From assembly GCA_963814985.1 (NCBI GenBank), contig CAWFFV010000039.1, positions 1 to 27,398 of the forward strand: DNA of 27,398 bases, written 5' to 3'. The position numbers and the translations under genes are program-made. Below, piece by piece: positions 1-7,847 of the stretch. The notes below the pieces were generated by a model. That model was not told the origin of the DNA. It ran no database searches and saw only the letters and a list, made by a program, of their open reading frames with translations. How positions within the stretch are numbered: position 1 is the first letter of the stretch; each line of letters starts with the position of its first letter. This DNA is from CAWFFV01 sp963814985 (GTDB lineage Bacteria; Chloroflexota; Ktedonobacteria; Ktedonobacterales; Ktedonobacteraceae).

Positions 1-546
1 CTTCTTGATATCTATGCTAAATTCGAGCAACGTCTCGCTTTCCCTCTCTGAGGACAGTTGTCTATTAAGAAAAAGCAGTTACTTCCAATGAAACTCTTTC
101 AACATTAACTTTCGATGCTTCAATAGCGGAAGTACTGGTACCGTTACTACTGGCGCTACGGAACTGAGAGGTGACTTTAACTGATTTAATATTTGTATTT
201 GACCTTTTGACGGTCCTATCTATCCATTTGCCTGACTCTGGCATTCGCAGACGCTTTTAGTTCCTCTTTTTCCACTTCTAATTCAAAGCCAACCACCAGA
301 GTTCGCAAATTGGTCTGCTCACTCAGAATATCCTCAAAGGTGCCTAACTGAACTATGGGGCCATTTAGGGAGTAAAGCCCGATCCAATACGCGATTGCTT
401 AGCGTCTGTGCAATCATCAGAATTGACTGGATGAGGCTACTCTTGCCGGAGCTATTGCGGCCAGCAAGTACTGTGACGGGAGCTAATTTTAACTCACCCG
501 AATCGAGGATGGGCTTGAAGTTTTGTATTAACCAGCTTTTCAGCAT
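1..546 (-). CDS. AAA family ATPase, N-terminal part (frameshifted; runs off the window)
   Basis: The N-terminus (residues 1-70, from ATG at 546) has the layout of AAA/SMC-like ATPases of the AAA_15/DUF3696 type: a short beta strand (SWLIQNFKPI), then Walker A GRNSSGKSS at about residues 29-37 and a following helix. The frame is then broken three times, at the GGG run 368-370, the TTTT run 255-258 and the AAAAA run 70-74. Each looks like one surplus base in a homopolymer. Removing it restores a coherent protein through ALLPNGPIVQLGTFEDIL, then KRLRMPESGKWIDRTVK, to NRQLSSERESETLLEF and the window edge. Walker B and signature motifs would lie outside the window. Relatives include OLD-like nucleases and defence ATPases, but the role cannot be assigned here. 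It could be a true decaying gene; the coherent downstream frames argue for sequence error or a very recent loss. Confidence 0.7.
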
Positions 547-748
547 CGTTATGTCCCCTGTTTGCTGTTATCAGGCAGTGTCTCTTGTGGACGTCAAGCT
601 CCCGCCAGCTTTTGTGCGGTTATTGCAAGTATACATGTTCACGCCGATTGTAGCGTACTTTTTGCTTTTTGGGAACAATAAATCTGTCAATATGACATCT
701 TCCGTTGCGTACAATCTTACCTCATCTATAGAGAGCAACCACAAAGAC

Positions 749-1565
749 TCACTCCCTCACATGCTTCCATCTCTCCTCACCCTCTGTGCTTACACGCGTT
801 ACCCTGCTCTCGCGCTCCAATTTCAGCAGGTGAGCCTCTACTGACCAGGCGGCTACCCGATGCAGTCGTGGATCTACATCGGCATAGATATGTTGTACCA
901 GGGCGGAAATAGTGGCTTCGGTAGACATAACTTGCAAGGCTTGAAGTACCTGTTGCTCTCGTTGCAAACGATGAGAGATATATTCTGCTAGCTTGCTCTG
1001 TGGATCAGTGATGACTGGACCATGTGAGGGTACGATCTCGCTAAGTTCCAGGTCCCGTAACGTTGAAGTGAATTCAGGTAGTGCTGCATATCACCTTCAG
1101 GTGGAATAATGACGATAGTTCCTATGCCTGCCACAAGATCACCTGCAAAGAGGGTTTGTCGTTGCTCTAACAGGTAGCAGAGATGGTCAAAGCGATGTCC
1201 TGGAGTATGGATGGCACGCAAGGTATCATCACCCACAGAGAAGATCATGCCGTCAGTGATCTCTTGATCGGCGATTGGCACTCCTTGCTGACTGAATGCA
1301 TAGATGGGTATGTTTAGACGTTCACGCAAGGTAGTGGCACCTCTGATGTGATCCAGGTGTCCATGCGTGATGAGAATGTGCCGGAGGCCGCCGCGTGCGT
1401 TCCCTTCACGGATAATCGCCTCCAGATGTTCAGGATCATCATGTCCTGGATCGATCACTGCCGCTCCTGTAGAGCTACCTCCAGGATAATTGTATTAGTG
1501 CCTGGTCCCGTCATCAGCGAGGGATTAGGGGCTAATAGAATAGTATATGAGTCTGACATCATCAT
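749..1565 (-). CDS. LACTB2-like metallo-beta-lactamase-fold hydrolase (two frameshifts)
   Basis: This is a MBL-fold hydrolase of the LACTB2/glyoxalase II-like group, probably a hydrolase of ester, thioester or nucleic-acid bonds; the substrate is unknown. Visible are the metal site THGHLDH, HTPGHRFDH, FAGDLVAG and the late SHGP motif, followed by a C-terminal winged-helix-like region (about the last 70 residues) typical of LACTB2 proteins. The reading frame is broken near 1481 (one G missing in a GG run, coding strand) and at 1059-1060 (one T missing). With both restored the gene is 273 codons, close to the family norm of about 290. The start is one of three consecutive ATGs at 1565-1557; the ribosome site is weak. 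It lies 24 bp downstream of the NUDIX gene on the same strand and is probably co-transcribed with it. Confidence 0.85.
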
Positions 1566-1589
1566 TTTCTCTTATTGCATGATAGATCT

Positions 1590-2384
1590 TCACAACTTCC
1601 ATACAGATGAAGGATTTTCGGGCAGGTATACCTGGGGCCGACCGTCTTCATAGACCATGAGAGGCGTATATGTTGGCACATAACGGGTTGCGCTGGCCTG
1701 TAAAACCTTATCAACGCTGTTGAAATTCGCCAGATCGTGTAACTGGTGGTACGTAGGAAAGGCGATAGGAATTTCGCCTTCCGAGAAGAGTGCCAGGGCT
1801 TCTGCTGGCTGTATCCAGATGCCCTCGCTGGTCTCCAGCTGATCATAGATGGCCTCCTGTTCTGCGGGAGCAGTGGCAAGGAAGAAATGGGTGTCAAAGC
1901 GTTTGGGCATGCCCTCTGGTGTAATCCAATGGGCAAAATAGGCGAGGCGGTCAGTGGCCAGGACAAGTTGCTCGCTGCGCGCTAACTCGATGAGGGAGCC
2001 TTTGCGCTCATTGAAAGCTTGACGGTAGCTGGCAAAGCGTGGCCTTGTCACCTCATTGATGGCAAGTATGTTATCACCATCGTAGGCAAGGAGTACATTA
2101 GCTTCTTCAAAGAGTTCACGGATAGCGGCAGCTCTCACGCCACTACCGAGCGCGGTACGCTGCTGTGGGTCCACCTCTGAAATGGCAATGTCCCTACATA
2201 TCTCCTGAGCCTGTTCTGCTAAGCGATCATCTGCCGAAACAGAGCCGCCTGGAAAGACATAGATATCCGGCATAAACTCGCTTTGTACGACACGCCGAAC
2301 CATAAATACCTCTATTGCTGGTTGCCCAGATGGCAGGTCACGCAGCAACATGACGGTTGACGCTAATCGGGGTTGAACAGTCAT
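1590..2384 (-). CDS. NUDIX hydrolase, NUDT19-like
   Basis: A NUDIX-fold pyrophosphatase of about 264 residues. The N-terminal strand region carries PDIYVFPGGSV, and the NUDIX helix is present as RAAAIRELFEEANVLL, with the catalytic REL-EE core intact. The long spacing between the FPGG segment and the NUDIX box, and the ...RELFEEA.VLL form, resemble NUDT19/NUDT7-type enzymes that hydrolyse CoA or acyl-CoA derivatives; the substrate is inferred, not proven. An ATG at 2399 is also in frame, but only the ATG at 2384 has a ribosome binding site (GGAGAAG about 6 nt upstream), so 2384 is preferred. The MBL-fold gene follows 24 bp downstream, suggesting a two-gene operon. It is transcribed divergently from aroE. 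Confidence 0.88.
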   Translation of the reverse strand: MTVQPRLASTVMLLRDLPSGQPAIEVFMVRRVVQSEFMPDIYVFPGGSVSADDRLAEQAQEICRDIAISEVDPQQRTALGSGVRAAAIRELFEEANVLLAYDGDNILAINEVTRPRFASYRQAFNERKGSLIELARSEQLVLATDRLAYFAHWITPEGMPKRFDTHFFLATAPAEQEAIYDQLETSEGIWIQPAEALALFSEGEIPIAFPTYHQLHDLANFNSVDKVLQASATRYVPTYTPLMVYEDGRPQVYLPENPSSVWKL

Positions 2385-2532
2385 ACTATACTTCTCCATT
2401 CACTAGCTTATGCATCGATATTATCTGATCATTGTATAGTACCATATGCTTTGAGGAATAGACTGGCGTTATGAATATTGTATGCTATTTTATGTAGTAT
2501 ATGCCTGGCATGTACTTAACTATGAGCATTTT

Positions 2533-2541
2533 TGGTATAAT
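2533..2541 (+). promoter_or_regulatory. Extended -10 promoter for aroE
   Basis: TGGTATAAT forms an extended -10 element (TGn plus a perfect TATAAT) in the AT-rich divergent region between the NUDIX gene and aroE, about 65 bp upstream of the aroE ATG. The -35 match is poor, as is common for extended -10 promoters. Confidence 0.55.
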
Positions 2542-2608
2542 ATAACCGTCAACTGGGCTGTCTTGCATTAAGATAACCCTATGGAAAAAGAGAAACACTG
2601 GTACTAGG

Positions 2609-3490
2609 ATGATTACCAAGGAAGAGCGGCAGTCGATTTCACTCTTACGGGTTGGCCTGATTGGAGACCCAGTTGCACATTCCTATTCACCACGTTTTCA
2701 ACAAGCTGCACTTGATGCACTTGGTATTACGGCACGCTATGAATTGTGGCCTACTCCTGCTGAGCAACTCCTGGAACGTGTGCGCTTATTATGTGATGAG
2801 AACTGTTTAGGGGCCAACGTAACAATTCCACATAAGCAGGCTGTCTTACCACTATTAGACTATATTGATCCGCTGGCGATCCGTATTGGTGCTGTGAATA
2901 CTATCGTTCACAAAGATGACTATCTGTATGGTTATAATACGGATGCTCCTGGATTGATTCATGCATTACAAGAGCACGGCTTCGGTGTACGACAAAGTGA
3001 TGGGAGCATTTCGCTCAAAGGGTATACTGTGGTCTTGCTTGGAGCGGGCGGAGCCGCACGTGGTGCAGCTTTTGGGCTGATTGATGCTGGTGTGTCACGT
3101 TTGATAATTCTCAATCGTCATTTTGAGCGTGCGCAACTTTTGGCAAACAAGTTACAGCAAAATTGTGAAGATCCAATCTTTAACTTGAGTGACCCGAATT
3201 TTTTGATTCCACAACCTGCCACGATTATCATCAATGCAACATCATTAGGGATGCATGAAGATGTCAGTCCTCTCCCTGCGGAAGTACTCTCACGTTTTGA
3301 TACTGACACTTTTGTATATGACATGATCTATAATCCAACGCAAACACATCTCCTCTGTCAGGCGAGTGCGATGGGTCTACACACTGCCAACGGCTTATCC
3401 ATGCTTTTACACCAGGGCGCTCTGGCTTTCACGCTCTGGACAGGTCAGCCAGCGCCTCTTAATGTTATGAGTGCTGCCCTGATGGAATAA
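2609..3490 (+). CDS. aroE: Shikimate dehydrogenase
   Basis: AroE reduces 3-dehydroshikimate to shikimate with NADPH in the cytosolic chorismate pathway. The 293-residue product has the substrate-binding AHSYSP motif (about 24-29), the NVTIPHK motif with the catalytic Lys at about 76, GAVNTI (about 94-99), the catalytic Asp in YNTDAPG (about 112), the nucleotide-binding glycine loop GAGGAARG (about 145-152), and the C-terminal helix region ANGLSMLLHQGALAF. Length is slightly above the usual 270-285 because of an N-terminal extension. The ATG at 2609 has no strong Shine-Dalgarno; an eight-codon out-of-frame reading frame (ATG at 2581) ends just before it. No other aromatic amino acid gene is adjacent. 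It is followed 3 bp later by a repeat element. Confidence 0.95.
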   Translation: MITKEERQSISLLRVGLIGDPVAHSYSPRFQQAALDALGITARYELWPTPAEQLLERVRLLCDENCLGANVTIPHKQAVLPLLDYIDPLAIRIGAVNTIVHKDDYLYGYNTDAPGLIHALQEHGFGVRQSDGSISLKGYTVVLLGAGGAARGAAFGLIDAGVSRLIILNRHFERAQLLANKLQQNCEDPIFNLSDPNFLIPQPATIIINATSLGMHEDVSPLPAEVLSRFDTDTFVYDMIYNPTQTHLLCQASAMGLHTANGLSMLLHQGALAFTLWTGQPAPLNVMSAALME

Positions 3491-3493
3491 GTG

Positions 3494-3708
3494 AAGTAAC
3501 TGCTCAAGCTTCCTCGCCACCTGCGGTGGCCCGCTCTTATTTTGTCGCCCGTGGTGGAGGTTGCGCCGCAACCTCCACCACGGGCGACAAAATAAGAGCG
3601 GGGTGCAGGGGACAGCTGCCCCTGCCGGAGCGCGAGGTGTCCTCGCACATTCCCCTTTTTTCAAAGGCCGCCGAAGGCGGCGCAAGAGGGGTACCTGAAG
3701 AGTTACTT
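3494..3708. repeat. MITE-like intergenic element, copy 1
   Basis: A 215-bp non-coding element bounded by imperfect terminal inverted repeats: AAGTAACT at 3494-3501 followed by gcTCAaG, and its counterpart cTTCAgg / AGTTACTT ending at 3708. Inside are, in order, a small hairpin GCCACC-tgc-GGTGGC (3516-3530), a perfect 36-bp-arm palindrome (3530-3602), an AGGGG...CCCCT hairpin, and a GCCGCC-gaa-GGCGGC hairpin (3668-3682). A second element of the same build lies inverted at 5888-6066. It contains no credible ORF, so if mobile it is non-autonomous. It sits 3 bp after aroE and just before the FAH-family gene, and could terminate aroE transcripts. Confidence 0.7.
3530..3602. repeat. Perfect 36-bp-arm palindrome inside copy 1
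   Basis: The left arm (3530-3565) and right arm (3567-3602) are exactly complementary around a single central base at 3566. The apex reads GGTTGCG-c-CGCAACC. As RNA this would form an almost loopless 36-bp hairpin; as DNA it could extrude a cruciform. Confidence 0.9.
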
Positions 3709-3761
3709 TAAAAGATGTTGTAGAATACGTGAGTAAAATGCGATATAAGGAGATGCCATCC

Positions 3762-4700
3762 GTGAAACTCGTCAGCTTTTCTACTTCAAACCTTCCCAGG
3801 CCACACCTTGGCATTGTGCGTGACGATGAGGTTGTGGATGTTGATCTGGCGGGGCGAGCACTCAAAATCACTGCCCCTGATCAGATGATTGACTTGATCA
3901 ACAACTATGAGCAGAGCAAGCAAGCTCTACAGGTTATTCTCAGTAAAGCAGCTGAACGGCGTTTCAGCGAAGTCAAAACCTTTACTGATATTGGTGCGGC
4001 CCATACACTTAGCGAGATACACTTAGCGGCTCCTATTCCGCGTCCTCATAAAAATGTGGTGTGTCTGGCAGTAAACTATAGAAGCCATGCTCAGGAGACG
4101 GCACAGCTTCGCATTCACAAAGGCGTTGCGCCAGAGATTTCCATATTTTTTACAAAGGCCCCGACTGCTATCAATAGCCCCTATGGAGAGATTGTCATTG
4201 ACCCATCAGTTTCCACGGAAATGGACTGGGAAGTTGAACTGGGGGTCATTATCGGGAAGAGTGGCAAGAATATCCGTGAAGAGGATGTCATGGATCACAT
4301 TTTTGGCTATACCGTCATCAATGATATTACCGCCCGTGACTTGCAGGCCAGTCACAAACAGTTCTTTAAGGGCAAGAGTCTCGATGGCTCCTGTCCGATG
4401 GGACCCTGGATTGTAACTGCTGATGAGATTGCGGACCCGCATAATCTTGCGCTCAGTTTGCGTGTCAATGGTGAGACTAAGCAGAGCGCGAACACGAGCC
4501 AGATGATTTTCTCGATTTCCAGAGCACTTGCCATTCTTTCGGCTGGTATGACGTTGGAGCCAGGAGACATCATCGCAACAGGTACGCCGAGCGGGGTAGG
4601 TTTTTCGCGTGTACCACCGCAGTTCCTCAAACCTGGTGATGTAGTGGAAGCTGAAGTACAGGGTATTGGCGTGATCCGCAACCCTGTAGTAGAAAAATAA
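3762..4700 (+). CDS. Fumarylacetoacetate hydrolase family protein
   Basis: A FAH-superfamily metal-dependent hydrolase, isomerase or decarboxylase of about 312 residues, acting on diketo-acid type compounds in aromatic or sugar-acid breakdown. The family layout is clear: an N-terminal VKLVSFSTSN...LGIVRDDEVVDVD domain, then the catalytic domain beginning KNVVCLAVNYRSHAQE, with metal-site acidic residues in DWEVELGVIIG and NDITARDLQ, the GKSLDGSCPMGPWIV segment, and TGTPSGVGF near the C-terminus. An upstream GTG at 3729 is in frame, but AAGGAG at 3747-3752 sits 9 nt before the GTG at 3762, giving the usual VKLVSF start. It is convergent with an extradiol dioxygenase, so a role in a meta-cleavage pathway is possible. 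The exact substrate cannot be told from sequence. Confidence 0.9.
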   Translation: MKLVSFSTSNLPRPHLGIVRDDEVVDVDLAGRALKITAPDQMIDLINNYEQSKQALQVILSKAAERRFSEVKTFTDIGAAHTLSEIHLAAPIPRPHKNVVCLAVNYRSHAQETAQLRIHKGVAPEISIFFTKAPTAINSPYGEIVIDPSVSTEMDWEVELGVIIGKSGKNIREEDVMDHIFGYTVINDITARDLQASHKQFFKGKSLDGSCPMGPWIVTADEIADPHNLALSLRVNGETKQSANTSQMIFSISRALAILSAGMTLEPGDIIATGTPSGVGFSRVPPQFLKPGDVVEAEVQGIGVIRNPVVEK

Positions 4701-4723
4701 GTGTTTTGCCTTGAGACCAGAGA

Positions 4724-4760
4724 AAGAGGGAAACGAACGAAGAGCATACATCTCCCTCTT
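4724..4760. terminator. Possible bidirectional terminator
   Basis: AAGAGGGA (4724-4731) pairs with TCCCTCTT (4753-4760) between the convergent FAH-family and dioxygenase genes. The stem is short and the loop long, so this is a weak call supported mainly by position. Confidence 0.35.
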
Positions 4761-4771
4761 ATCCTTTCATA

Positions 4772-5740
4772 TTAGACCTGGACTTCTTCGTGTGACCAGG
4801 GGGGCATTATTCCCCACAGGTTAAAGGCAGCCGAGCGGGTATGCCAGAGGCGGGGAGGTGTAGTGGCGTCATGGTCGTGATATTGCAGCATTTCGGTGGA
4901 TAGTTCGACATGTATGCCTTCGGAGTCAGCAAAACGCAGGAACAAATCATTGCCTGCGCCGTGTCGTCCTGGTCCCCACAATACAGGCACCTGATGTTGT
5001 CCCAGGTGATCTGCCCAATGAAGCAGCTCCGGCCCATCAGTAACGGCATAGCCGATGTGATCAATACCAGAAGTACCAGGCAGGAACATGAGAGTATGGT
5101 GATTATTGTTGCAACGTAGCCAGGCACATTCGCGTAGCAGCCAATCAGAGATATCGAAGCCCAGAGCCTCAGTATAAAAATCGATCATCTCTTCCAGATG
5201 CATCGTGCGTAGTGCAAGGTGTTGTAGACCAAGGGGACGCAATAACCCTCGTTGCCCTCTTATGAGAGTGGGTGAAGATGGCTGAAGATCATCAGGGGAT
5301 ACTGAGATTTCGATAAGGTTACCGTCCGGATCATGAAACCAGAGAGTATCACCCAGTTCTGAATTACCATCGCGGGGTCTTAACTCCAAATCAGTACCAG
5401 AAAATTTCAGGCGAGCGGCCAATGCAGCCAATTCTGCATCCGTATCAAGCTCGAAGGAAAGGTGGTGAAGTAGTGTACGTTGTATGGGCTTGCGACCGTT
5501 ACTGGTAGTGGGCCGCGTGTCGTTAAATAAACCCAAACAATGATGTTCATCTGCCAATGAAAGAAATATGCTGGCCTCTTCTAATTCAAGATCTTTCTGG
5601 GCAAAGTTCTCAGATATCGTGCGCAGATCTAGTCCTAACGCCTGCCGATAGAACCGTGCTTGTGCCAGGATATCTGTTGCCCATAAACCGACATGGGCCA
5701 GTCGTTTGACTTTGACCTTCTGAATCTGCTGGTTGCTCAC
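4772..5740 (-). CDS. VOC-family extradiol (catechol 2,3-) dioxygenase-like protein
   Basis: A 322-residue protein with two vicinal-oxygen-chelate modules, the architecture of type I extradiol ring-cleavage dioxygenases, which open catechols with Fe(II). Module 1 begins RLAHVGLWATDILAQARFYRQALGL and ends DPDGNLIEIS. Module 2 begins GLQHLALRTMHLEEMIDFYTEALGF and carries the expected ligands: His in LQHLAL, His in IDHIGYAV and Glu in GIHVELSTE. It starts at a GTG at 5740 with GAGGAGG about 7 nt upstream. The convergent FAH-family gene could act on downstream products of ring cleavage, but the two do not share a transcript. Glyoxalase/bleomycin-resistance-type functions are less likely because of the two-module length. 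Confidence 0.88.
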   Translation of the reverse strand: MSNQQIQKVKVKRLAHVGLWATDILAQARFYRQALGLDLRTISENFAQKDLELEEASIFLSLADEHHCLGLFNDTRPTTSNGRKPIQRTLLHHLSFELDTDAELAALAARLKFSGTDLELRPRDGNSELGDTLWFHDPDGNLIEISVSPDDLQPSSPTLIRGQRGLLRPLGLQHLALRTMHLEEMIDFYTEALGFDISDWLLRECAWLRCNNNHHTLMFLPGTSGIDHIGYAVTDGPELLHWADHLGQHQVPVLWGPGRHGAGNDLFLRFADSEGIHVELSTEMLQYHDHDATTPPRLWHTRSAAFNLWGIMPPWSHEEVQV

Positions 5741-5840
5741 GGCAGCCTCCTCGTGTAAAACTGGTACGATTTTGCTATTTACCGTTTGCTATCATACCTA
5801 GCCTGAATGGGAGGGTCAATCAAACTACCCGAAGGTCATA

Positions 5841-5897
5841 GAAGATATCCCTGTGATGCACTCATGATATCGGATGAGTGATCACAGGGATATCTTC
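5841..5897. repeat. Imperfect 25-bp-arm palindrome
   Basis: The left arm 5841-5865 (begins GAAGATATCCCTGTGAT) and right arm 5874-5897 (ends ATCACAGGGATATCTTC) are complementary apart from one extra base, with an 8-nt loop GATATCGG. It lies about 100 bp upstream of the dioxygenase start and overlaps the left terminus of repeat copy 2. It could be a terminator-like hairpin, an operator, or a second element abutting copy 2. Confidence 0.75.
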
Positions 5898-6066
5898 AGG
5901 TCTCTTTTTCTGTTTCCTCAGCGCCTTAGGCGCTTCGCAAGTTGTTTAATGTGTGGTTGTGTTGCCTGTGGAGGAGATTGCGACGCAATCTCCTCCACAG
6001 GCAACACAACCACACATAAAACAGGAGCGAGCCACCGCAGGTGGCAAGGAGATCTGAAGAGTTACC
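5888..6066. repeat. MITE-like intergenic element, copy 2 (inverted relative to copy 1)
   Basis: About 179 bp with the same build as the element at 3494-3708 but reversed. The terminal repeats are ATATCTTCAGGTCTC (left) and, read inverted, TAACTCTTCAGATCTC (right, ending at 6066). It has a GCGCC-tta-GGCGC hairpin (5921-5933), a perfect 34-bp-arm palindrome (5949-6017, centre base 5983) with apex GATTGCG-a-CGCAATC, and a GCCACC-gca-GGTGGC hairpin (6031-6045). No credible ORF. It ends 15 bp from the stop codon of the membrane-protein gene. Confidence 0.7.
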
Positions 6067-6080
6067 GGGATGACTCATGG

Positions 6081-6560
6081 TTATGCTGGTTCATTGGTTG
6101 TGGTTGGCACGTCTGACTGAGATTGTTCTTCTGGCAAACTAGCAAGGAAATGTTCAACATTAGTAGAGGAGAGATCGATAGTCTCTAACACTCTGATAAG
6201 AGGAGTTGCGGGCATAGGTGTCTCTGGAAACTGTGGTAATGTTGGCTGATATGATGGGACATGCTCCCATATTCGTGGTTGTCGTGATTTGTAATGGGTT
6301 AACATACTGAAGACATCATTTATTCGTGGTTGTTGCGATGTGTAGTGGGTTAGCATATTGAAGACATCATTAAACAAAAGACGAGTAGCTACTATTGCCG
6401 TCATCACCCAGAGAACTGTGAGGACGAGCAAGATAGACCAGTGGTCTACAAGCAGCAGTGCTATCGTTGCGCCTCCTAAAAGGAGCGCGACGGCAACTAC
6501 TGGGTAGAAGAAATACGAGTGTGAGGTCTGCTTCATCCCTGACCACCATATTCCCTTCAT
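6081..6560 (-). CDS. Small hypothetical membrane protein with internal duplication
   Basis: Not recognised. From ATG at 6560 the product is about 159 residues: a short N-terminus (MKGIWWSGMKQTSHS), two closely spaced hydrophobic segments (YFFYPVVAVALLLGGATIALLL and WSILLVLTVLWVMTAIVATRLLF) suggesting a membrane hairpin, then a soluble tail. The tail has two near-identical 17-residue units, NDVFNMLTHYTSQQPRI and NDVFSMLTHYKSRQPRI, followed by a Pro/Thr-rich stretch and a C-terminus ending TTTNEPA. The open frame extends upstream to a GTG at 6713, but that part is Arg/Lys-rich and looks non-native; no start has a good ribosome site, so the start is uncertain. Its stop lies 15 bp from repeat copy 2. 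Confidence 0.55.
   Translation of the reverse strand: MKGIWWSGMKQTSHSYFFYPVVAVALLLGGATIALLLVDHWSILLVLTVLWVMTAIVATRLLFNDVFNMLTHYTSQQPRINDVFSMLTHYKSRQPRIWEHVPSYQPTLPQFPETPMPATPLIRVLETIDLSSTNVEHFLASLPEEQSQSDVPTTTNEPA
6271..6372 (-). repeat. 51-bp tandem duplication inside the membrane-protein gene
   Basis: Units 6271-6321 and 6322-6372 match at 44 of 51 positions and keep frame, encoding 17-residue repeats with 14 identical residues. Confidence 0.9.
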
Positions 6561-6713
6561 AATTATGAACCGCCGCCTTTGTGCAGCCTTCCCTGTTGCA
6601 ATGCTGTGCCAGGTATTAGCAGGCCAGAGTGCTGTACTGACACTGCTGGAATGTCGCCTTCTGACACGAAATTTCCTACTAATTTTACTGGCTCTACTTT
6701 TCCTTTTCACCAC

Positions 6714-7424
6714 CCATACCCCCCAGCAGGATAGAAATATTCCTGTCCTGGCCTGATCGCGACACTGAAGTGCCGGTATAGTTACCGGTCAGACTTCAGT
6801 ACCTGGTGTGGAACACATTCCAGGTATCCCACAACAATAGCTCTCTGTCCGTCATAGAGGTATTAACGCTCTTCCCATCCCCTTGTAACGACCCAACCAA
6901 TCACCTCACAACAGCCACTCTCTCCTGAACTCTAAGATCAATCTTTTCCCTTTTGAAATGGTTGGTCTTCCCACAACATTCCCTCGCACCACCAGCACAT
7001 CAACCACTTCATTCCCCATTGCACAGCCCCACACTACCGATAAACGGGATATTTTGTCCTTATACGTCCAGTTGTGTCGTTCTCGCCACATGATAATACC
7101 TAGACTGCAGATGCTTTTCCCTTCCGCACATTCCGATAACACCTGGAGGCAGTTTGCTAGAAACATTCTGCCCTGGTGTGCCCACACACGGCACTTCACT
7201 ATCGCGATACAGGATAGCTCTCCCTGGCTACTTTGAAGAACTTTCTCGTTTCTTCCGACCTGTTCTCCATCCGTCCCGATGGAATGTGATCCTTTCGACT
7301 ATGCACGTAGTGTAACGCCTGGATGTCTCTTCCTGGTTATGAAAACATGGAGATTCAGTTAAGAATGAGGGGATTTTCTATCTAATTCTTAACTATTATA
7401 TAGAAATATTTGCAGTTTTGTATA
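6714..7424. other. Gene-poor intergenic region with hairpins
   Basis: No convincing coding region. It holds two back-to-back hairpins: an imperfect one at 6764-6800 (ACTGAAGTgCCGGTA paired with TACCGGTcagACTTCAGT) and ACCTGG-TGTG-gaa-CACA-tt-CCAGGT at 6801-6825. A 10-bp perfect inverted repeat AGTTAAGAAT / ATTCTTAACT with an 18-nt spacer lies at 7357-7394. The remainder is pyrimidine-biased on the plus strand. A 97-codon minus-strand frame at 6906-7199 has no recognisable domain and no good start. Confidence 0.5.
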
Positions 7425-7483
7425 TACATAAATAAAAGAGGCATTGGATCTAAATTGATCCAATGCCTCTTTTATTTATGTAT
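7424..7483 (-). terminator. Strong hairpin terminator of the min operon
   Basis: A perfect 27-bp stem (7424-7450 with 7457-7483) with a 6-nt loop taaatt. In the minus-strand transcript the 5' arm contains AAUAAAAGAGGC and the 3' arm ends in a GCCUCUUUUAUUUAU-like U-rich run, giving an intrinsic terminator. The minE stop codon and last two sense codons lie inside the stem. Confidence 0.8.
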
Positions 7484-7832
7484 TGTCTTCTGTACTATCC
7501 TGAACATGGACTTTCCCATGGAGCACAGCAGATAAAGGAGAGGAAGGGGTATAAGAGGGAGGGTCCCACTCGAACGTCACTTTTTGTCGTCTGATCGGGA
7601 CATCTGTTTGCAATTTATCCGAGCCACCTTCACGGGATAAGCTGACTTGCATATGCTGTTCATCTACTTCCAGACGGCGTGAAATAACCGAAAGGAGTTC
7701 GGCCTTAATGATCTCTAGCAACTCTGGATTGACCTTCAGGCGATCATGAACAAGCACGACTTTCAAGCGTTCCTTTGCCTGTTCTCCTGGCGTTGGCTTC
7801 TTGCGACCAACCATAAACTCAAAAACACCCAT
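7476..7832 (-). CDS. minE: Cell division topological specificity factor MinE
   Basis: MinE stimulates MinD ATP hydrolysis and drives Min redistribution at the membrane so that division occurs away from the poles. The 118-residue product has an N-terminal GVFEFMVGRKK segment, the anti-MinCD helix AKERLKVVLVHDRLKVNPELLEIIKAELLSV (about 19-50) and the topological-specificity fold ISRRLEVDEQHMQVSLSREGGSDKLQTDVPIRR. After this it has a tail of about 30 residues beyond the usual MinE end, rich in Pro/Ser and acidic residues at the end. The start at 7832 has GGGGAG about 8 nt upstream and lies 15 bp after minD. The final codons are part of the terminator stem. Confidence 0.93.
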   Translation of the reverse strand: MGVFEFMVGRKKPTPGEQAKERLKVVLVHDRLKVNPELLEIIKAELLSVISRRLEVDEQHMQVSLSREGGSDKLQTDVPIRRQKVTFEWDPPSYTPSSPLSAVLHGKVHVQDSTEDNT

Positions 7833-7847
7833 CTGTTATACTCCCCT

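Noticed and set aside
6906..7199. 97-codon minus-strand frame (ends ...SKGKRLILEFRREWLL)
   Set aside because: No domain recognised, no convincing ribosome site; the overlapping plus-strand frame at 6958-7236 is equally open, as expected in biased intergenic DNA.
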